From NCBI GenBank assembly GCA_963978895.1, contig OZ022239.1, positions 31,978,017 to 32,042,016 of the forward strand: a stretch of 64,000 nucleotides of DNA, given 5' to 3'. The translations under genes were made by a program, and so were the position numbers. Below the pieces are notes generated by a model. The model had not been told where the DNA came from. It saw nothing but the letters and a program-made list of their open reading frames with translations, and ran no database searches. Each line of letters begins with the position of its first letter. The first letter of the stretch is position 1. The DNA comes from Erpobdella octoculata (Eukaryota; Annelida; Clitellata; Hirudinida; Erpobdellidae). Positions 54,001-64,000 of the stretch are shown here, in pieces.

Positions 54001-57000
54001 TATACAGGTGAGACATGCTGGCAGGTGTTTTTTGAGGCCACGGAAGTGGCTATGATGACATTGATGATGATGTAAGGATGGTGCTGATGATGGTGGTGAT
54101 GACGATGATGTTGATGATGGTGCTGATGATGATGATGTTGAGGATGGATTTTGATAGTGACACTTGAGTTGATTTTGACAGCTCAAGATGGGAATGTTCG
54201 AGAAGTCCCTCAAAGTCATTTCGGAAGCTCTCCCGGTGATCCTCAACAGTTCTGACGTCCTGGAAAAGGCGAAGGCGCTCTTCTTCTACGTCCGATGCTG
54301 GCTGGCCAACGCAGGGGCCTTGCTGGTGGCCCGTCGTCGGAAAATCAGCAGGTTAGTCGGTCGAAGTAAGATCTGGTTTTTAAGTGATCGAAGATGTGCG
54401 TGTGAAGGTGAATAAGTGGTTATGAATTGGTCATTAAGGGGTTGAATATTATGAATTGGTCATTAAGGGATTGAATATTATGTATTGATGATTAAGGGGT
54501 TGAATTCTATGTATTGATGATTAAGGGATTGGATATTATGAATTGATGATTAAGGGATTGAATATTATGAATTGGTCATTAAGGTAGGCAGGCACATATG
54601 TTAAACGCGCAGGCCTAGAGACCTATGAGTAGAACTCACCAAGAAACTGCGCTATGCAGGGGTACCTCGTGAAAAATAGGTGTTACAGGAAATTTTATAG
54701 CTTGCTGAATTATTATCCAAAATAATTAATTTATACATCAAAATAATTGTAAATAATGCTTACGTAAAATGTTGGTTATAAAAAAGAGTTCAAAGTATCT
54801 AATTCTCTTTGAATTATAATTCAAAGTACGTCGTTGCAAACTTTTCCTTATATCTCTTGAGTTTGAAACTCGAAAATCTTTTTTTTTAAACAAAACTGTT
54901 TTTTTCTTCTAAAAGAATATGTAAGTAACTGCCCAAGTAATGAAATCCGTGTTTGAAATAAGACGGTAATGGCAAAAAATGCAGCATCTGAGCGCTCGAG
55001 TTACGTGTAGATGTAGAAAAGGTACATGTAGGAAAAATTGAATAACTTTGTACCTAAACATGTTATAATATTAATTTTTTGAAGTTTAAAAACTAGAAAC
55101 ATCAATCTAGTAGGTGTATAAGTTCTATTTTAATAGGAAAAAATTAAGTATAATAATTCGCTATGTGAGGGAAGGTGATACAACTTTGACTACATATAAC
55201 ATATATGGAATTTGAAATCCGAAACACTTTTTATTATTTTTATGAAAAAGTTTAGCTTTTCTTCTAAAAGAATATTTAAGCATCAATGCTGTAGCTACCT
55301 GCCCAACATTTGAAATCGGTGTTTGAAATAAGACGGTAATGGCGAAAAATGCTGCATCTGAGCGCTCGAGTTCCGGCTAGATGTGGAAGGGGTGCATGTG
55401 CAAAAAATTGAATAACTTTATAAGTAAACGTGCCACAATATTATTTTTTTTAAATTTAAAAACTAGAGACACTAATCTATAGCGTGTATAATTGTTATGT
55501 TAATAGGATTAAGTTACGTATATTAATTTGATATGTGAACGAAGGTGATACCAAGCATGTCGTAAAAACAATGAAACTTTGACAACATATAACTTTTAAA
55601 TTTGAAATCCAAGAAACTTTTTATTTTTTTAACAATAAGTTTAGCTTTTCTTCTAAAAGAATATGTACGAAACATTGCCGTAGGTGCTTTCCTAACTTAT
55701 GAAATATGCGTTTGAAATAAGACCGCATTTGACGAAAAATGCTGCATCTGTGCGCTTGAGTTCCATGCAGATGTGCATAGGGTAACCTCGATGTGCATAG
55801 GGTAACCTCGATGTGCATAGGGTAACCTCGATGTGCATAGGGTAACCTCGATGCGCATAGGGTAACCTCGATGTGCATAGGGTAACCTCGATGTGCATAG
55901 GGTAACCTCGATGTGCATAGGGTAACCTCGATGTGCATAGGGTAACCTCGATGTGCATAGGGTAACCTCGATGTGCATAGGGTAACCTCGATGCCGCACT
56001 TTCTATTTAGACTTAAGGCTCAAGATCTGCTGCAACTACTTTCGTTATTCAAATCGCTATATCTTCATTAATTTAGGTCACATAATAACAAATTTTGCAA
56101 ATTTTTAATTCTGTTAATGTAAACTTTAATAATATTTAAAAAAAAATGTTATGCACTTGCCTACATTAAGGTGTTGAATATTATAATTTGATCATTAAGG
56201 GGTTGAATAATATGAATTGATGATTAAGGGATTGAATATTAGGAATTGATGATTAAGGGAATGATTATTATGATTTGGTCATTAAAGGGTTGAATGCTGA
56301 GGAACATTGGTCGTTGAGGAATTGATAGGTTATTAATTGGTCATTTAAGTGATTGATTAAAATGATTATGAATTGATTAACAGCAGCAGCAGCAGTGAGG
56401 GAATTGCTTCGATCAGCAACAGCAATGCCAGCAACAACTCCAGCGGCACGGTCAGCGTCTGCGACAGTGGAGTCGCAAGCGATGGATACCAGAGCGGAGA
56501 GGGAGCGGAATTTGACGCTAGCAAGAAACTGAGTTGGAAATTATTTTCTCTTTTTTATTAACATGTTTATTATTATTTAATGTGTTCGAATTTATTCATC
56601 ACTCATTAATATGTTAATTAATTAATGTATTCTAATAATTCATTCATTAATAATTAATTTTTTTGTCTTACCTTTATGCAGCTTGTGCTTTCTAGCTGAT
56701 TTTAGTAACAGTTGTTCATTTATTAATATATATCAAAAGTTTGAGTATGGCTATGTTATGTGATCTGTAGATCGTGATAATAATGATTATTGTACTGTAA
56801 ATGATGATGATGGTGATGATGATGATGGTTGACAGATCTGGTTGATATATTTAATTACCTTGTGGTTGTTTATAAATTATTCAACATTCGTTAACTTTTT
56901 GGTTTAAATTATAATAATATTAAATTATTTTTCTTTCTTTTTCCGCCCCCAGTACTTTCTCAGATGATCCCGCTCATGACGGAGGTGTGCGACATGTACA

Positions 57001-57723
57001 GCAGCGTTAATGCGTACCACAGATTGAAGAACGCACTTTTATTCCAGGTAGTTTCATGTTGCATCGACGTATCACTATGATCGCAATGATTTCTATTGAT
57101 ATCATCATCACCATCTTTTATATCACTACACTACTATCACTACTGGCATAACAGATATCATCACCATAACTGCTATCTTTTGAGCAGTTGACTTTTAGAT
57201 GATAATAAGGCAAATTTTCTGTTTTAATGCTCTGATTACAAATCATCACCGCCTCAATGATCATCTTCAGTACTGTTATAATCATCAACATTATCACAAA
57301 TAACTTGTTTACTTTTACTTATCTCATTAACATATGTAATTTTACTTATCTCTTTAAGTTATGTAGTTTTATTTATCTCATTAACATATGTAATTTTACT
57401 TATCTCGTTAACATATGTAACTTTACTTAACTCATTAACATATGTCATTTTACTTATCTCTTTAACAACATATGTAATTTTACTTATTTCACTAACATAC
57501 GTAATTTTAATTATCTTATTAACATATGTAATTTTACTTATCTCATTAACATTTGTAATTTCAATCCTACTTTTTTGTCCGATACCGCCACGTGCAGGCG
57601 CTGCTGTACAATGAAGTTGGAATGATCAAAGAGCGGAACAGGACGTGTCTCTCGTTCAACCAGTTGAGTACGTCGCTCGCTACCAACTCTTCCACTGTCA
57701 AGTTCTGTTCCTCCTGCTTATGA
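46057..57723 (+). CDS. ANAPC5: Anaphase-promoting complex subunit 5
   Basis: Nineteen plus-strand exons: 46057..46209, 46544..46626, 46793..46950, 47242..47500, 47675..47723, 47866..47967, 48233..48441, 48579..48660, 48925..49017, 49142..49209, 49623..49736, 50027..50150, 50726..50922, 53612..53734, 53860..54007, 54182..54351, 56384..56532, 56953..57047, 57598..57723. They total 2,502 nt, giving 833 aa with every phase matching. Landmarks shared with the human protein: ISPYKIALLVALREQ, GLFIRRLVLSFEKM, KQAEYFAAQQASLLNHND, KSNPNFAEAHYLRYMNYLRL, YRYAALNVASMAYRFGH, QKAALWNVYGR, ALCHTAWF, VILNSSDVLEKAKALFFYVRC, ERNRTC. APC5 is a TPR scaffold subunit of the APC/C ubiquitin ligase. It is longer than the human protein (about 755 aa), partly because exon 17 is a Ser-rich insert. 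Introns hold many repeats but all splice signals look intact. Confidence 0.97.
47060..47150 (+). repeat. HINE-like 3'-module fragment in ANAPC5 intron 3
   Basis: GGTCTTCAGACGGACCTGAA and AGACGGGCCGGGCCGCAAAA match the GC-rich module of the elements at 2312-3903, 5689-7275 and 28711-30029. The ends are missing. Confidence 0.65.
50943..51021. repeat. (ATT)n trinucleotide array in ANAPC5 intron 13
   Basis: About 75 bp of ATT repeats right after exon 13. Confidence 0.95.
51733..53399. mobile_element. TTAA-flanked TIR element inside the LINE
   Basis: The ends AGGCACGTTTACACAGGCAA and, in reverse complement, GGCGTGTTTACACAGGCAAA are inverted for about 38 bp including TTGGCGCCAAAT/CTGGCGCCAAAT. 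Exact TTAA flanks lie at 51729-51732 and 53400-53403. TTAA duplications are typical of piggyBac-type transposition, but the only transposase inside is hAT-like, so the outer element appears non-autonomous and carries a second insertion. Confidence 0.82.
52103..52960 (-). mobile_element. hAT transposase C-terminal fragment, nested third level
   Basis: A 265-residue minus-strand frame (52900-52103) ends in a classic hAT dimerisation domain: VWWNINKFHLPNLATLARKY, SAPASSVPSKQLFSGAG, FSDRRGSLKAKTGEMLLLLK. The N-terminal BED zinc finger and the catalytic N-terminal half are missing. CCGATTGT words recur on both sides (51898-51950 and 52890-52950), suggesting sub-terminal repeats, but its exact ends and duplication are not resolved. 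Confidence 0.85.
54425..54584. repeat. Minisatellite, ~29 bp units, left half
   Basis: Degenerate units of the form AATTGRTSATTAAGGGRTTG followed by AATATTATG. The array continues at 56164-56370; the MITE at 54585-56163 splits it. Confidence 0.85.
54585..56163. mobile_element. 1.58 kb hAT-like MITE in ANAPC5 intron 16
   Basis: The ends TAGGCAGGCACATA and TATGCACTTGCCTA are imperfect inverted repeats, flanked by CATTAAGG at 54577-54584 and 56164-56171. Inside are three diverged direct repeats of roughly 370 bp, each with a GAGCGCTCGAGTT-like word (about 54990, 55355 and 55753) followed by GTAGATGT/CAGATGT. The third contains the 20-bp minisatellite at 55773-55993. No coding potential. Confidence 0.82.
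55773..55993. repeat. 20-bp minisatellite, about 11 units
   Basis: The unit ATGTGCATAGGGTAACCTCG repeats head to tail with a single visible variant (ATGCGC at 55850). The three open minus-strand frames across it are translation artefacts. Confidence 0.97.
56164..56370. repeat. Minisatellite, ~29 bp units, right half
   Basis: Continuation of 54425-54584 with the same ATTAAGGGRTTGAATATTAT words, decaying towards exon 17. Confidence 0.8.
57305..57560. repeat. ~27 bp tandem repeat in ANAPC5 intron 18
   Basis: About nine degenerate units of TTTACTTATCTCATTAACAT followed by ATGTAAT, ending close to the exon 19 acceptor. Confidence 0.9.
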
Positions 57724-58599
57724 TGGTAATCATCATCATCATCACTCTTTTTCATCTGGCATCATCATCATCATTACCCTTACAGTCTCAAGCCAAAAAG
57801 AATCTTCATCACCATCATCATCATACTGTAACATCTTTTTTTTATTAGTAATCATTGTTTTTATAAAACAACGAGAGTTACTACATGCTGTGGTTACTGC
57901 CTAACTCTCCGTGGAGGGAATGTAAACAAATCTACGAATTTGTTTCTTAGTTGCTTTTATGTTAGCAAAATTTTATGGGTTTTTTTAAGAATGGAGAGCC
58001 TGTTGTTGTGTATTTAGTTGAACCTCCTATTATTAATGTCTTTTGAGTTTGCAACTGAGAAAAATTTTTCGTTCGTTGTGCATCCACTTTTTTCATCAAT
58101 TTTGTTTTCTAAAAGTTGAACACGTCACGAGAGGTTTTGGGGTTCCCCCGCCCCCCCCCCAAATGATGACGCCCCTGGCTCTTCTACCTCGAATCCTTTC
58201 AATCGAGATGGCGAGAATGCTGTTAGGAATATGACGCAGATTTCACGTTTGAGTTTTATTATACTCTCATGGGAGGTAGTTGAAATATGGGTTTCTGTTT
58301 TCAGAAAACGAAGGGAGAAGGTTCACATCGTAACGCCCATGAATACCCTACAAAAGGGGAGACCCCGTGCAAGGGGTGGCAGGCGTCCCACAATTAAATT
58401 GTTTTGTTCGTTGAAGAGTAATACCCGCGCCTACTTGCTCAAGCCAGCCTTAATTAATGCGTCCTGCTCCCTTGATTAAAGGTGGTTATGTCAAGATGGT
58501 TACAGTTTTTATCATTCCCACGTTACTGGTGTCGAGAAAACAAACTCAACTGTTGTTAACATTGTTTATTGAACAAGCAAGATAAGAACATCCGTTCGT
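57724..58599. other. Downstream of ANAPC5: 3' UTR and unassigned sequence
   Basis: Contains CATCATCAT-rich DNA after the stop and a poly-C run (58148-58160). No confident gene. The plus frames at 58043-58479 lack family resemblance. Confidence 0.5.
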
Positions 58600-58955
58600 G
58601 TTTAACATGTCATCACAATGTATAATAATAATAATACATTCGATCGCAGATGATCACAATGTATAATAATAATAATACATTCGATCGCAGATGATCACAA
58701 TGTATAATAATAATAATACATTCGATCGCAGATGATCACAATGTATAATAATAATAATACATTCGATCGCAGATGATCACAATGTATAATAATAATAATA
58801 CATTCGATCGCAGATGATGACAATGTATAATAATAATACATTCGATCACAATGTATAATAATACATTCGATTGCAGATGATCACAATGTATTGTAATACA
58901 TTTGATCGCAGGTGATCACAATGTATAATAATAATAATACATTCGATCGCAGATG
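58600..58955. repeat. ~40 bp tandem repeat, about 9 units
   Basis: The unit contains ATTCGATCGCAGATGATCAC followed by AATGTATAATAATAATAATAC. The first five or six units are nearly identical; later ones are shortened or substituted. Confidence 0.95.
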
Positions 58956-59864
58956 TAGAAGTGAGGTTTGACGTGGTCACGCCTAATTATTAAAACAGAA
59001 AACTTTTCTAATTTAGAAAGTCATTTGTCAAAAGTCGCAATTAAAATAGGAGACAGTATAAATTTCGAATGCTTCAAAAAGTCTACCTGTTTAAAAAAAA
59101 GATGTGTGGGAGCGTCGAGTTTATAATTTAGCCCTGGCGTGGATAGGTAGGGGGTGACCGGGACCGGTCATTCCCCTGTGGTGCTCTATCCGCCTAAAAA
59201 TTATGCTAAATAACTTTTTGGAAATGGGCCTGCCAGCTAACTGGAATATCAAACCCTGCTTGAATTTCAGAAGATCAAAAAAAATAATAGATTCGTTTTT
59301 AATCAATAAAAATAACTTCGATGAAGAAGATAAAATACTTCTGGATGATTCTATAATAACCCGACATTGGAAAGAATTATTTAGGAATCAAGTTTTAACG
59401 AATACCCGATATTTGTTCTAGAAATAGATATACATACATGCAACGCGATATAATTGCAGGATTATCTGAAGTGCATTTCGAGTTATCTATGATGATGTAG
59501 GATATAAATGTAAGTTTTTTTTAGACAGATTACGCGCGATTATATAAGATATAATGAATTTCTCTTAATTAATTAATTAATAAACATCACAAATATGATT
59601 AAAACCAAATGTTCTAAATAAATGTATACGTCTCTTCTAAATAAAAATCAATATAGGTTCGGTTAATATATTAAATAAATAACGGTAGTTAAAGTTCACA
59701 ATAGATGCATTATATATAACAAGGTCAGGTGAATCAATAAAAGTATGCAGGTAGGTTAGGTATAAATTAAATATTTCCTAAGCAGCTACGTTGCATGAAT
59801 CTCCGTTAGGCATTTAAAAGACAACATCACTGAAGCTTGCTAGTGGCGTTCTATAAATATTCAC
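58956..59864. other. Intergenic region, one small unsupported reading frame
   Basis: A 72-codon plus frame at 59203-59421 (starting MLNNFLEMGLPANWNIKP) has ordinary composition but no recognised domain or clear splice context. The rest is AT-rich without identifiable features. Confidence 0.35.
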
Positions 59865-59963
<99 letters not shown>

Positions 59964-59997
59964 ATTGATTTATTGATTTATTGATTTATTGATTTAC

Positions 59998-60073
<76 letters not shown>

Positions 60074-60074
60074 C
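59865..60074. repeat. (TTGA)n arrays downstream of the ERICH3-like gene
   Basis: Two TGAT-type tetranucleotide blocks (about 59865-59962 and 60001-60074) separated by TTGATTTATTGATTTA-type variants. Confidence 0.95.
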
Positions 60075-60419
60075 AATTGTTTACAATAATACGCCAAGTT
60101 TATTTTCGCAGTTTCTAAGTGGACGATTTTCAAATTACCTACTCGAGCAGTCGAGTGCTTGGTGACAAAGGCGTCGTTATTATTATAAAAAATTGGACAA
60201 ACTGCCGACTGAAACTCCGGATCGCAGTCACAGTCAATATAAGATAAGGTCTGGACCCCTAAAAATTGCCCGAACCCAAGGCATTCCCCTGCCAACCTTT
60301 TGACTAAACGTCTAAATTAACGTTCTAGTATAACTGTTATAGACGTTGCTTTATACAATTCTCAATGACTTTTCTTAGATTTCCAGAAAAACTTCTTTTT
60401 GTCAACCTTATTCGGCACT
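60075..60419. other. 3' flank of the ERICH3-like gene
   Basis: Probably the 3' UTR. A minus frame at 60295-60090 (ending in translated TGAT repeat) shows a CDCDPEF motif but no recognisable domain. An AATAAG poly(A)-like variant lies about 10 bp after the stop. Confidence 0.4.
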
Positions 60420-62583
60420 TTAGTAGTTTTCACTTTCTTCTTCAATTTCCAGACTTCTGTAAACGGCATCCATACAGTCTCTGGTAGCTTCGTTCAGTCT
60501 TTTTTCGTAGTCTTCTCTCGCTTCTTGAAGTGTCGGGGGGTTTTCTTCTTTTTCTACATCAGCTGGAGACTTGCTTTGTTTTTTTTCGGGACTTTCGTAA
60601 GCAGTTTCTTCACAATTTTCTGGAAGTTCATTTGCTGCTTCAATTCCTGTTTCCATCATTCGTGCGCTCCTCGACAAGGGAATTTCCAGGCTGTTTTCAT
60701 TTCCGTCTGTCTTTTGAGCGTTATCATCATCAAACTCTTGATTCCTGGCCATTTCATTCTCAGCTTCGTTGACTTTGGTCATTTCGTTTTGATCGTAGCT
60801 TTCGTTTTTGGCAGTTTCAAGTTTTCCATCTTTCATTTCATCTCGTTTTGTCTGACTGGTTTCTTTTTCCACGTGTTTTCCATCTGGTACGAGAACTTCA
60901 AGTTTCTCAGACGTCTGATCATTCCTAGCGGCCGTTGAACTCCTGCTACGCTCACCACGGCCCTGAGAAAGTTTAGAACTCTGGCTTCTTTCGATTGTCT
61001 TTAGCTTCGGCGTGCTAGCGTGCAATTTGTTCTCCGACGTAGACCCGTCGACAGAAGCGCTAGTGGGATTCTTGATGTTTTTCAGTGCCCTTCTTCGGCG
61101 CAGTCTCTTACTGCTGGTTCCACTTTGTACGTCAGAATTCTCGTTATTCGGCTCTACTCTGCTGGACGAAGTTTTGCCATCGCTTGTTCTTCTCATCAGT
61201 TTCGTGCTTAATGTTGTCTTAGGCTTCATCGCGTCTTCAGAGGTTTCCATCTGTCTGCTGAGTCTCTCCCGATCTCCAGTTGACTCGTCGCTATCTTGTT
61301 TCTGCGAGATCGTCCTTTTTGGACGGACTTTCATCGTAGCCAACTTTCCCACTGAATTTCGACTCCCATCTTGGCTCGATCTCGAGACGTCCTCGCCACG
61401 AAGACTTTCTCCAGTATTGTTTGACCTTACCAGTGCGTCGTCGGCTTCCATTTTGGAGTCTGCAAGCTCGGCTTCTCGCTCCGCTTTCATCCAGGTATCT
61501 CCGCTATTGCTCTCTTTTTCGAATACCTCGTCGTTATAATCCTGATCGGCTTTCTTGCTAGCGTCCTTCACCTTTTTGCGTTTTTTCTTCTGAGCGGTTT
61601 CGCTTTCTGTTTCGTCTTCCGGAGCAGCGCGACGGTGGTTCGAATCGCCGTCGTCGTCACCGCTGTCTTCTGTTTTGGCGTTGTCGTCGTCGTCGTCAGC
61701 GTTGCTTTGAGACGTTTTCTTCTTTTTCTTCAGCTTTTTTGTCCTTTTTTCTATCTTTCTTTTCCTTCTCGCTTCCGTGCAGCTGGAGAGAGAGAGAGAG
61801 AGGGGAGGAGCAAATGAAAAATAAATGAATAATAATTATTTATCGATTGAATAAATTAACATTTATAATTATTCTTTCTGTTTTTTCTCTCTCTCGATAT
61901 TGCTCGTTCTTTAGGCATACAAGCGTTGCTATGACAACCTACCGAATATTTTATGCCGCTGTATGGAAAGACTGATTATACAACATAATTTGGAAGATAT
62001 AGTAATGTTGTATACGCTATCGCTGTACCTATATAGCAGCATCAAAGAAAAAGCTTTGTTATACATAAATTGAATAGAAACTGTCTCCTTTCTTCCCAGT
62101 AACCTTTCTTCAACCTTTAATCTCTTGGTTACTACCTAAATTTCAATATTATAGTATAAAATTCATTTTTAAATGTTGGTATTCTTACCTACTTACTTAC
62201 CTCTAGTCAATCACCGTTTATATTACTATATAAAATTAAGTCATCAATAGTATTCTTTGTTTCTATTATATCATCACCCGTCTATAAACAACTTCTACTA
62301 ACATCAACTTAATACGATATAACGTGGTTTGTTTACTGACCCTACCCGAACATCTGAAATCACCTCTCGCAATAGCTGGGATTTTCAATGGCTACGATGC
62401 CGAAGCAGCCGTTAGCACCACCGAGTCTGACTCCTCTCTTGTGCTTGGCTTCGCAGCAGACGCTGATCCTCGTGTTCTGCTGGTGTTCAACGTAGATGGT
62501 CACGCTGAATGGGTAGTCAGAGCGCCTCATTGACGGAAAGGAAAAGTCGGCTACGAGGAACAACGGTGATGATGATGATGATG

Positions 62584-62628
<45 letters not shown>

Positions 62629-64000
62629 GCGATGACGATGACGATTGTGGATGGTGGCTGCTCGGGGGTGGTGGTGTTGACATTATCAGCAATATGTGTG
62701 CGTGTGTGTGTTTGTGTTTGTGTGTGATGGCTGAAACCATGGAACTCTATATTATGCATATATAATGATACAGAATTCCACACTGGGACTGACGTGTTTA
62801 AGATATCCGGTAGTAATGACGTGGTTGACGGATCAATAATGATGTTATGGTGATGGTGGTAGTGTTGATGATGATGATGACCTTATTGTTGATGATGATG
62901 ATGACGACGATGAATATGAATATGACGACGACGACGACGACGATGATGATGATGATGATGATGATGATGACGATGATGATGGTGATGATGACGGCGGTGG
63001 AAGTGTTATACTCACTTCCGGGGGCAAGTTTCTCCCTGTAAACCACCAGCGGGTTTCCACCGCAGTGCTGCTGTTCAACACTGACCTCGTCCCTTCTGTA
63101 CGACCACATTTCATTCAATCGGATGGGATCGCCGTAGTAGTGCATGGTCACTATGCATCGCCTCTGCTGCGAGATCGGGTTGACGACGACGCGGCTGTTA
63201 ACGGTGGCGGCGGCCACGGGCGACTGAGAATGCTGGTAGCCGGTGGTGCCACCGTAGTTGTTGCGGTAGCGTTGGAAGATGCTGTCTGTGTTGCCGCCTG
63301 TTGGATTGAAGCCACTAGTGGTGCTGCTGGCCATCGGGAATATGTGAAGCGTTCCGGACAGTCGAAGCTGCAAACGGAGAGAAGATGAGAAGAAGAATTC
63401 AGATGACATAAACATTTGCTGATAGTGATAGTAAATAAATAAATAATTAAATAAATAAATGAATGAATGAATGAATGAATGAATGAATGAATGAATGAAT
63501 GAATGAATGAATGAATGAATGAATGAATGAATGAATGAATGAATGAATGAATGAATGAATGAATGAATGAATGAATGAATGAATGAATGAATGAATGAAT
63601 GAATGAATGAATGAATGAATGAATGAATGAATGAATGAATGAATGAATGAATGAATGAATGAATGAATGAATGAATGAATGAATGAATGAATGAATGAAT
63701 AAATAAATAAAATAAATTAATAAATAAATAAATTAATTAATTAACGAATGAACGAACGAACGAATGAACGAATGAATGAATGAATGGATGAATAAAGTAC
63801 CGTTTCTTCTCTGGCGCCGCCATATTTACTCCTTACACCGTACTGGTCGCCGTCGTGGCTTCTACTGATGGCTGGGAGGGCACTGTAGGCTAGATGACCG
63901 CCGGCGTAGTTCTGACGCTGGCCGAATATCTGAACCTTGTAGACGTCGGTTGCCTGCGGGCCGCCGGCTGCTGGTGGCAAGTAGGGAGAGGAGGCACTCC
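60420..64000 (-). CDS. ERICH3: ERICH3-like protein with DUF4590 (partial, 5' end beyond window)
   Basis: Four minus-strand exons: 63801..64000 (continues beyond the window), 63016..63367, 62364..62550, 60420..61782. Joined phases agree. The conserved core spans exons 2-3: CIVTMHYYGDPIRL, DEVSVEQQHCGGNPLVVYRE, DYPFSVTIYVEHQQNTRISV, CCEAKHKRGVRLGGANGCFG, IVAIENPSYC. This matches human ERICH3 (YQQHCGGENLCVYKGK ... CCEYKHRKGSRLGGKRGYFG), the DUF4590 domain. The long last exon is charged and low complexity: a Lys/Arg-rich start (RRKRKIEKRTKKLKKKKK), then Asp/Glu/Ser-rich sequence ending SLEIEEESENY, as in the vertebrate C-terminus. Vertebrate ERICH3 is linked to primary cilia; molecular function is otherwise poorly known. 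Introns contain (GAAT)n and (GATGAT)n arrays. Confidence 0.92.
62564..62640. repeat. (GAT)n array in an ERICH3-like intron
   Basis: Trinucleotide run ending about 14 bp from the exon 3 acceptor. A second GATGAT/GACGAC block lies at 62862-62995 next to the exon 2 donor. Confidence 0.95.
63461..63700. repeat. (GAAT)n array, 60 units, in an ERICH3-like intron
   Basis: 240 bp of perfect tetranucleotide, flanked by AAAT and GAAC variants of the same repeat on both sides (63430-63790). Confidence 0.97.

Noticed and set aside
55621..55999. Three overlapping minus frames repeating MHIEVTLCTSRLPYAHRGYP-type units
   Set aside because: Translation of a 20-bp minisatellite inside a MITE in an ANAPC5 intron.
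59203..59421. 72-codon plus-strand gene
   Set aside because: Composition is ordinary, but there is no family match, splice context or clear poly(A) signal; left as unassigned.
62360..63415. Poly-Ser, poly-Ile and poly-Met frames around the ERICH3-like exons
   Set aside because: Translated (GAT)n/(ATC)n arrays flanking genuine exons.

Overview
The window is nuclear DNA of an AT-rich, transposon-rich metazoan, most likely an invertebrate. Host genes are split by many spliceosomal introns (GT-AG, consistent phases). The transposon load is typical of animals: a Penelope-like element with a GIY-YIG endonuclease, a SAP-headed Ty3/gypsy element, a RepHel Helitron, hAT elements and hAT-like MITEs, non-LTR retrotransposons and a tRNA-derived SINE. 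I cannot place the phylum from sequence alone. There is no operon structure, CRISPR array or prokaryotic feature.

Five host genes can be assembled exon by exon. (1) Minus strand 24714..9531: a secreted 572-residue protein with a signal peptide and six tandem six-cysteine domains resembling PAN/apple domains. Each domain sits in its own phase 1-1 exon, and intron 4 has grown to 11.6 kb through gypsy, Penelope and Helitron insertions. (2) Minus 39391..30287: an RBM39/CAPER splicing-factor orthologue, 7 exons, 590 aa. (3) Minus 42820..41675: a Tctex1-domain dynein light chain, 2 exons, 238 aa, whose only intron is almost entirely (TGAT)n. (4) Plus 46057..57723: ANAPC5, the APC/C scaffold subunit 5, 19 exons, 833 aa. 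(5) Minus 64000..60420, 5' end outside the window: an ERICH3 homologue containing DUF4590. An orphan terminal exon lies at 27560..27700 (plus). Exon lengths of genes 1 to 4 each sum to a multiple of three and all junction phases agree, which supports the models.

Region by region: 1-2117, decayed non-LTR retrotransposon. 2312-7275, two inverted Helentron/HINE-like elements flanking a 1.27 kb perfect (TGAG)n array. 7826-8470, palindromic foldback element. 9531-24714, the six-domain gene with its transposon-filled intron. 27965-30029, hAT-like MITE plus a third HINE-like copy. 30287-39391, RBM39 with hAT-like insertions in its introns and a multi-level nest in intron 1. 40097-41514, hAT relic. 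41675-42820, Tctex1 gene. 43272-45330, LINE, SINE and a Helitron-like fragment. 46057-57723, ANAPC5, whose intron 13 holds a three-level nest and whose intron 16 holds a MITE that splits a minisatellite. 58600-60074, tandem repeats. 60420-64000, ERICH3-like gene.

The host genes look functionally unrelated: splicing, cell-cycle ubiquitination, dynein or cilia, cilia, and extracellular. The most unusual content is the six-domain secreted protein, the near-pure microsatellite intron, the giant TGAG array between inverted HINE-like arms, and the nested transposons whose target duplications can still be read.
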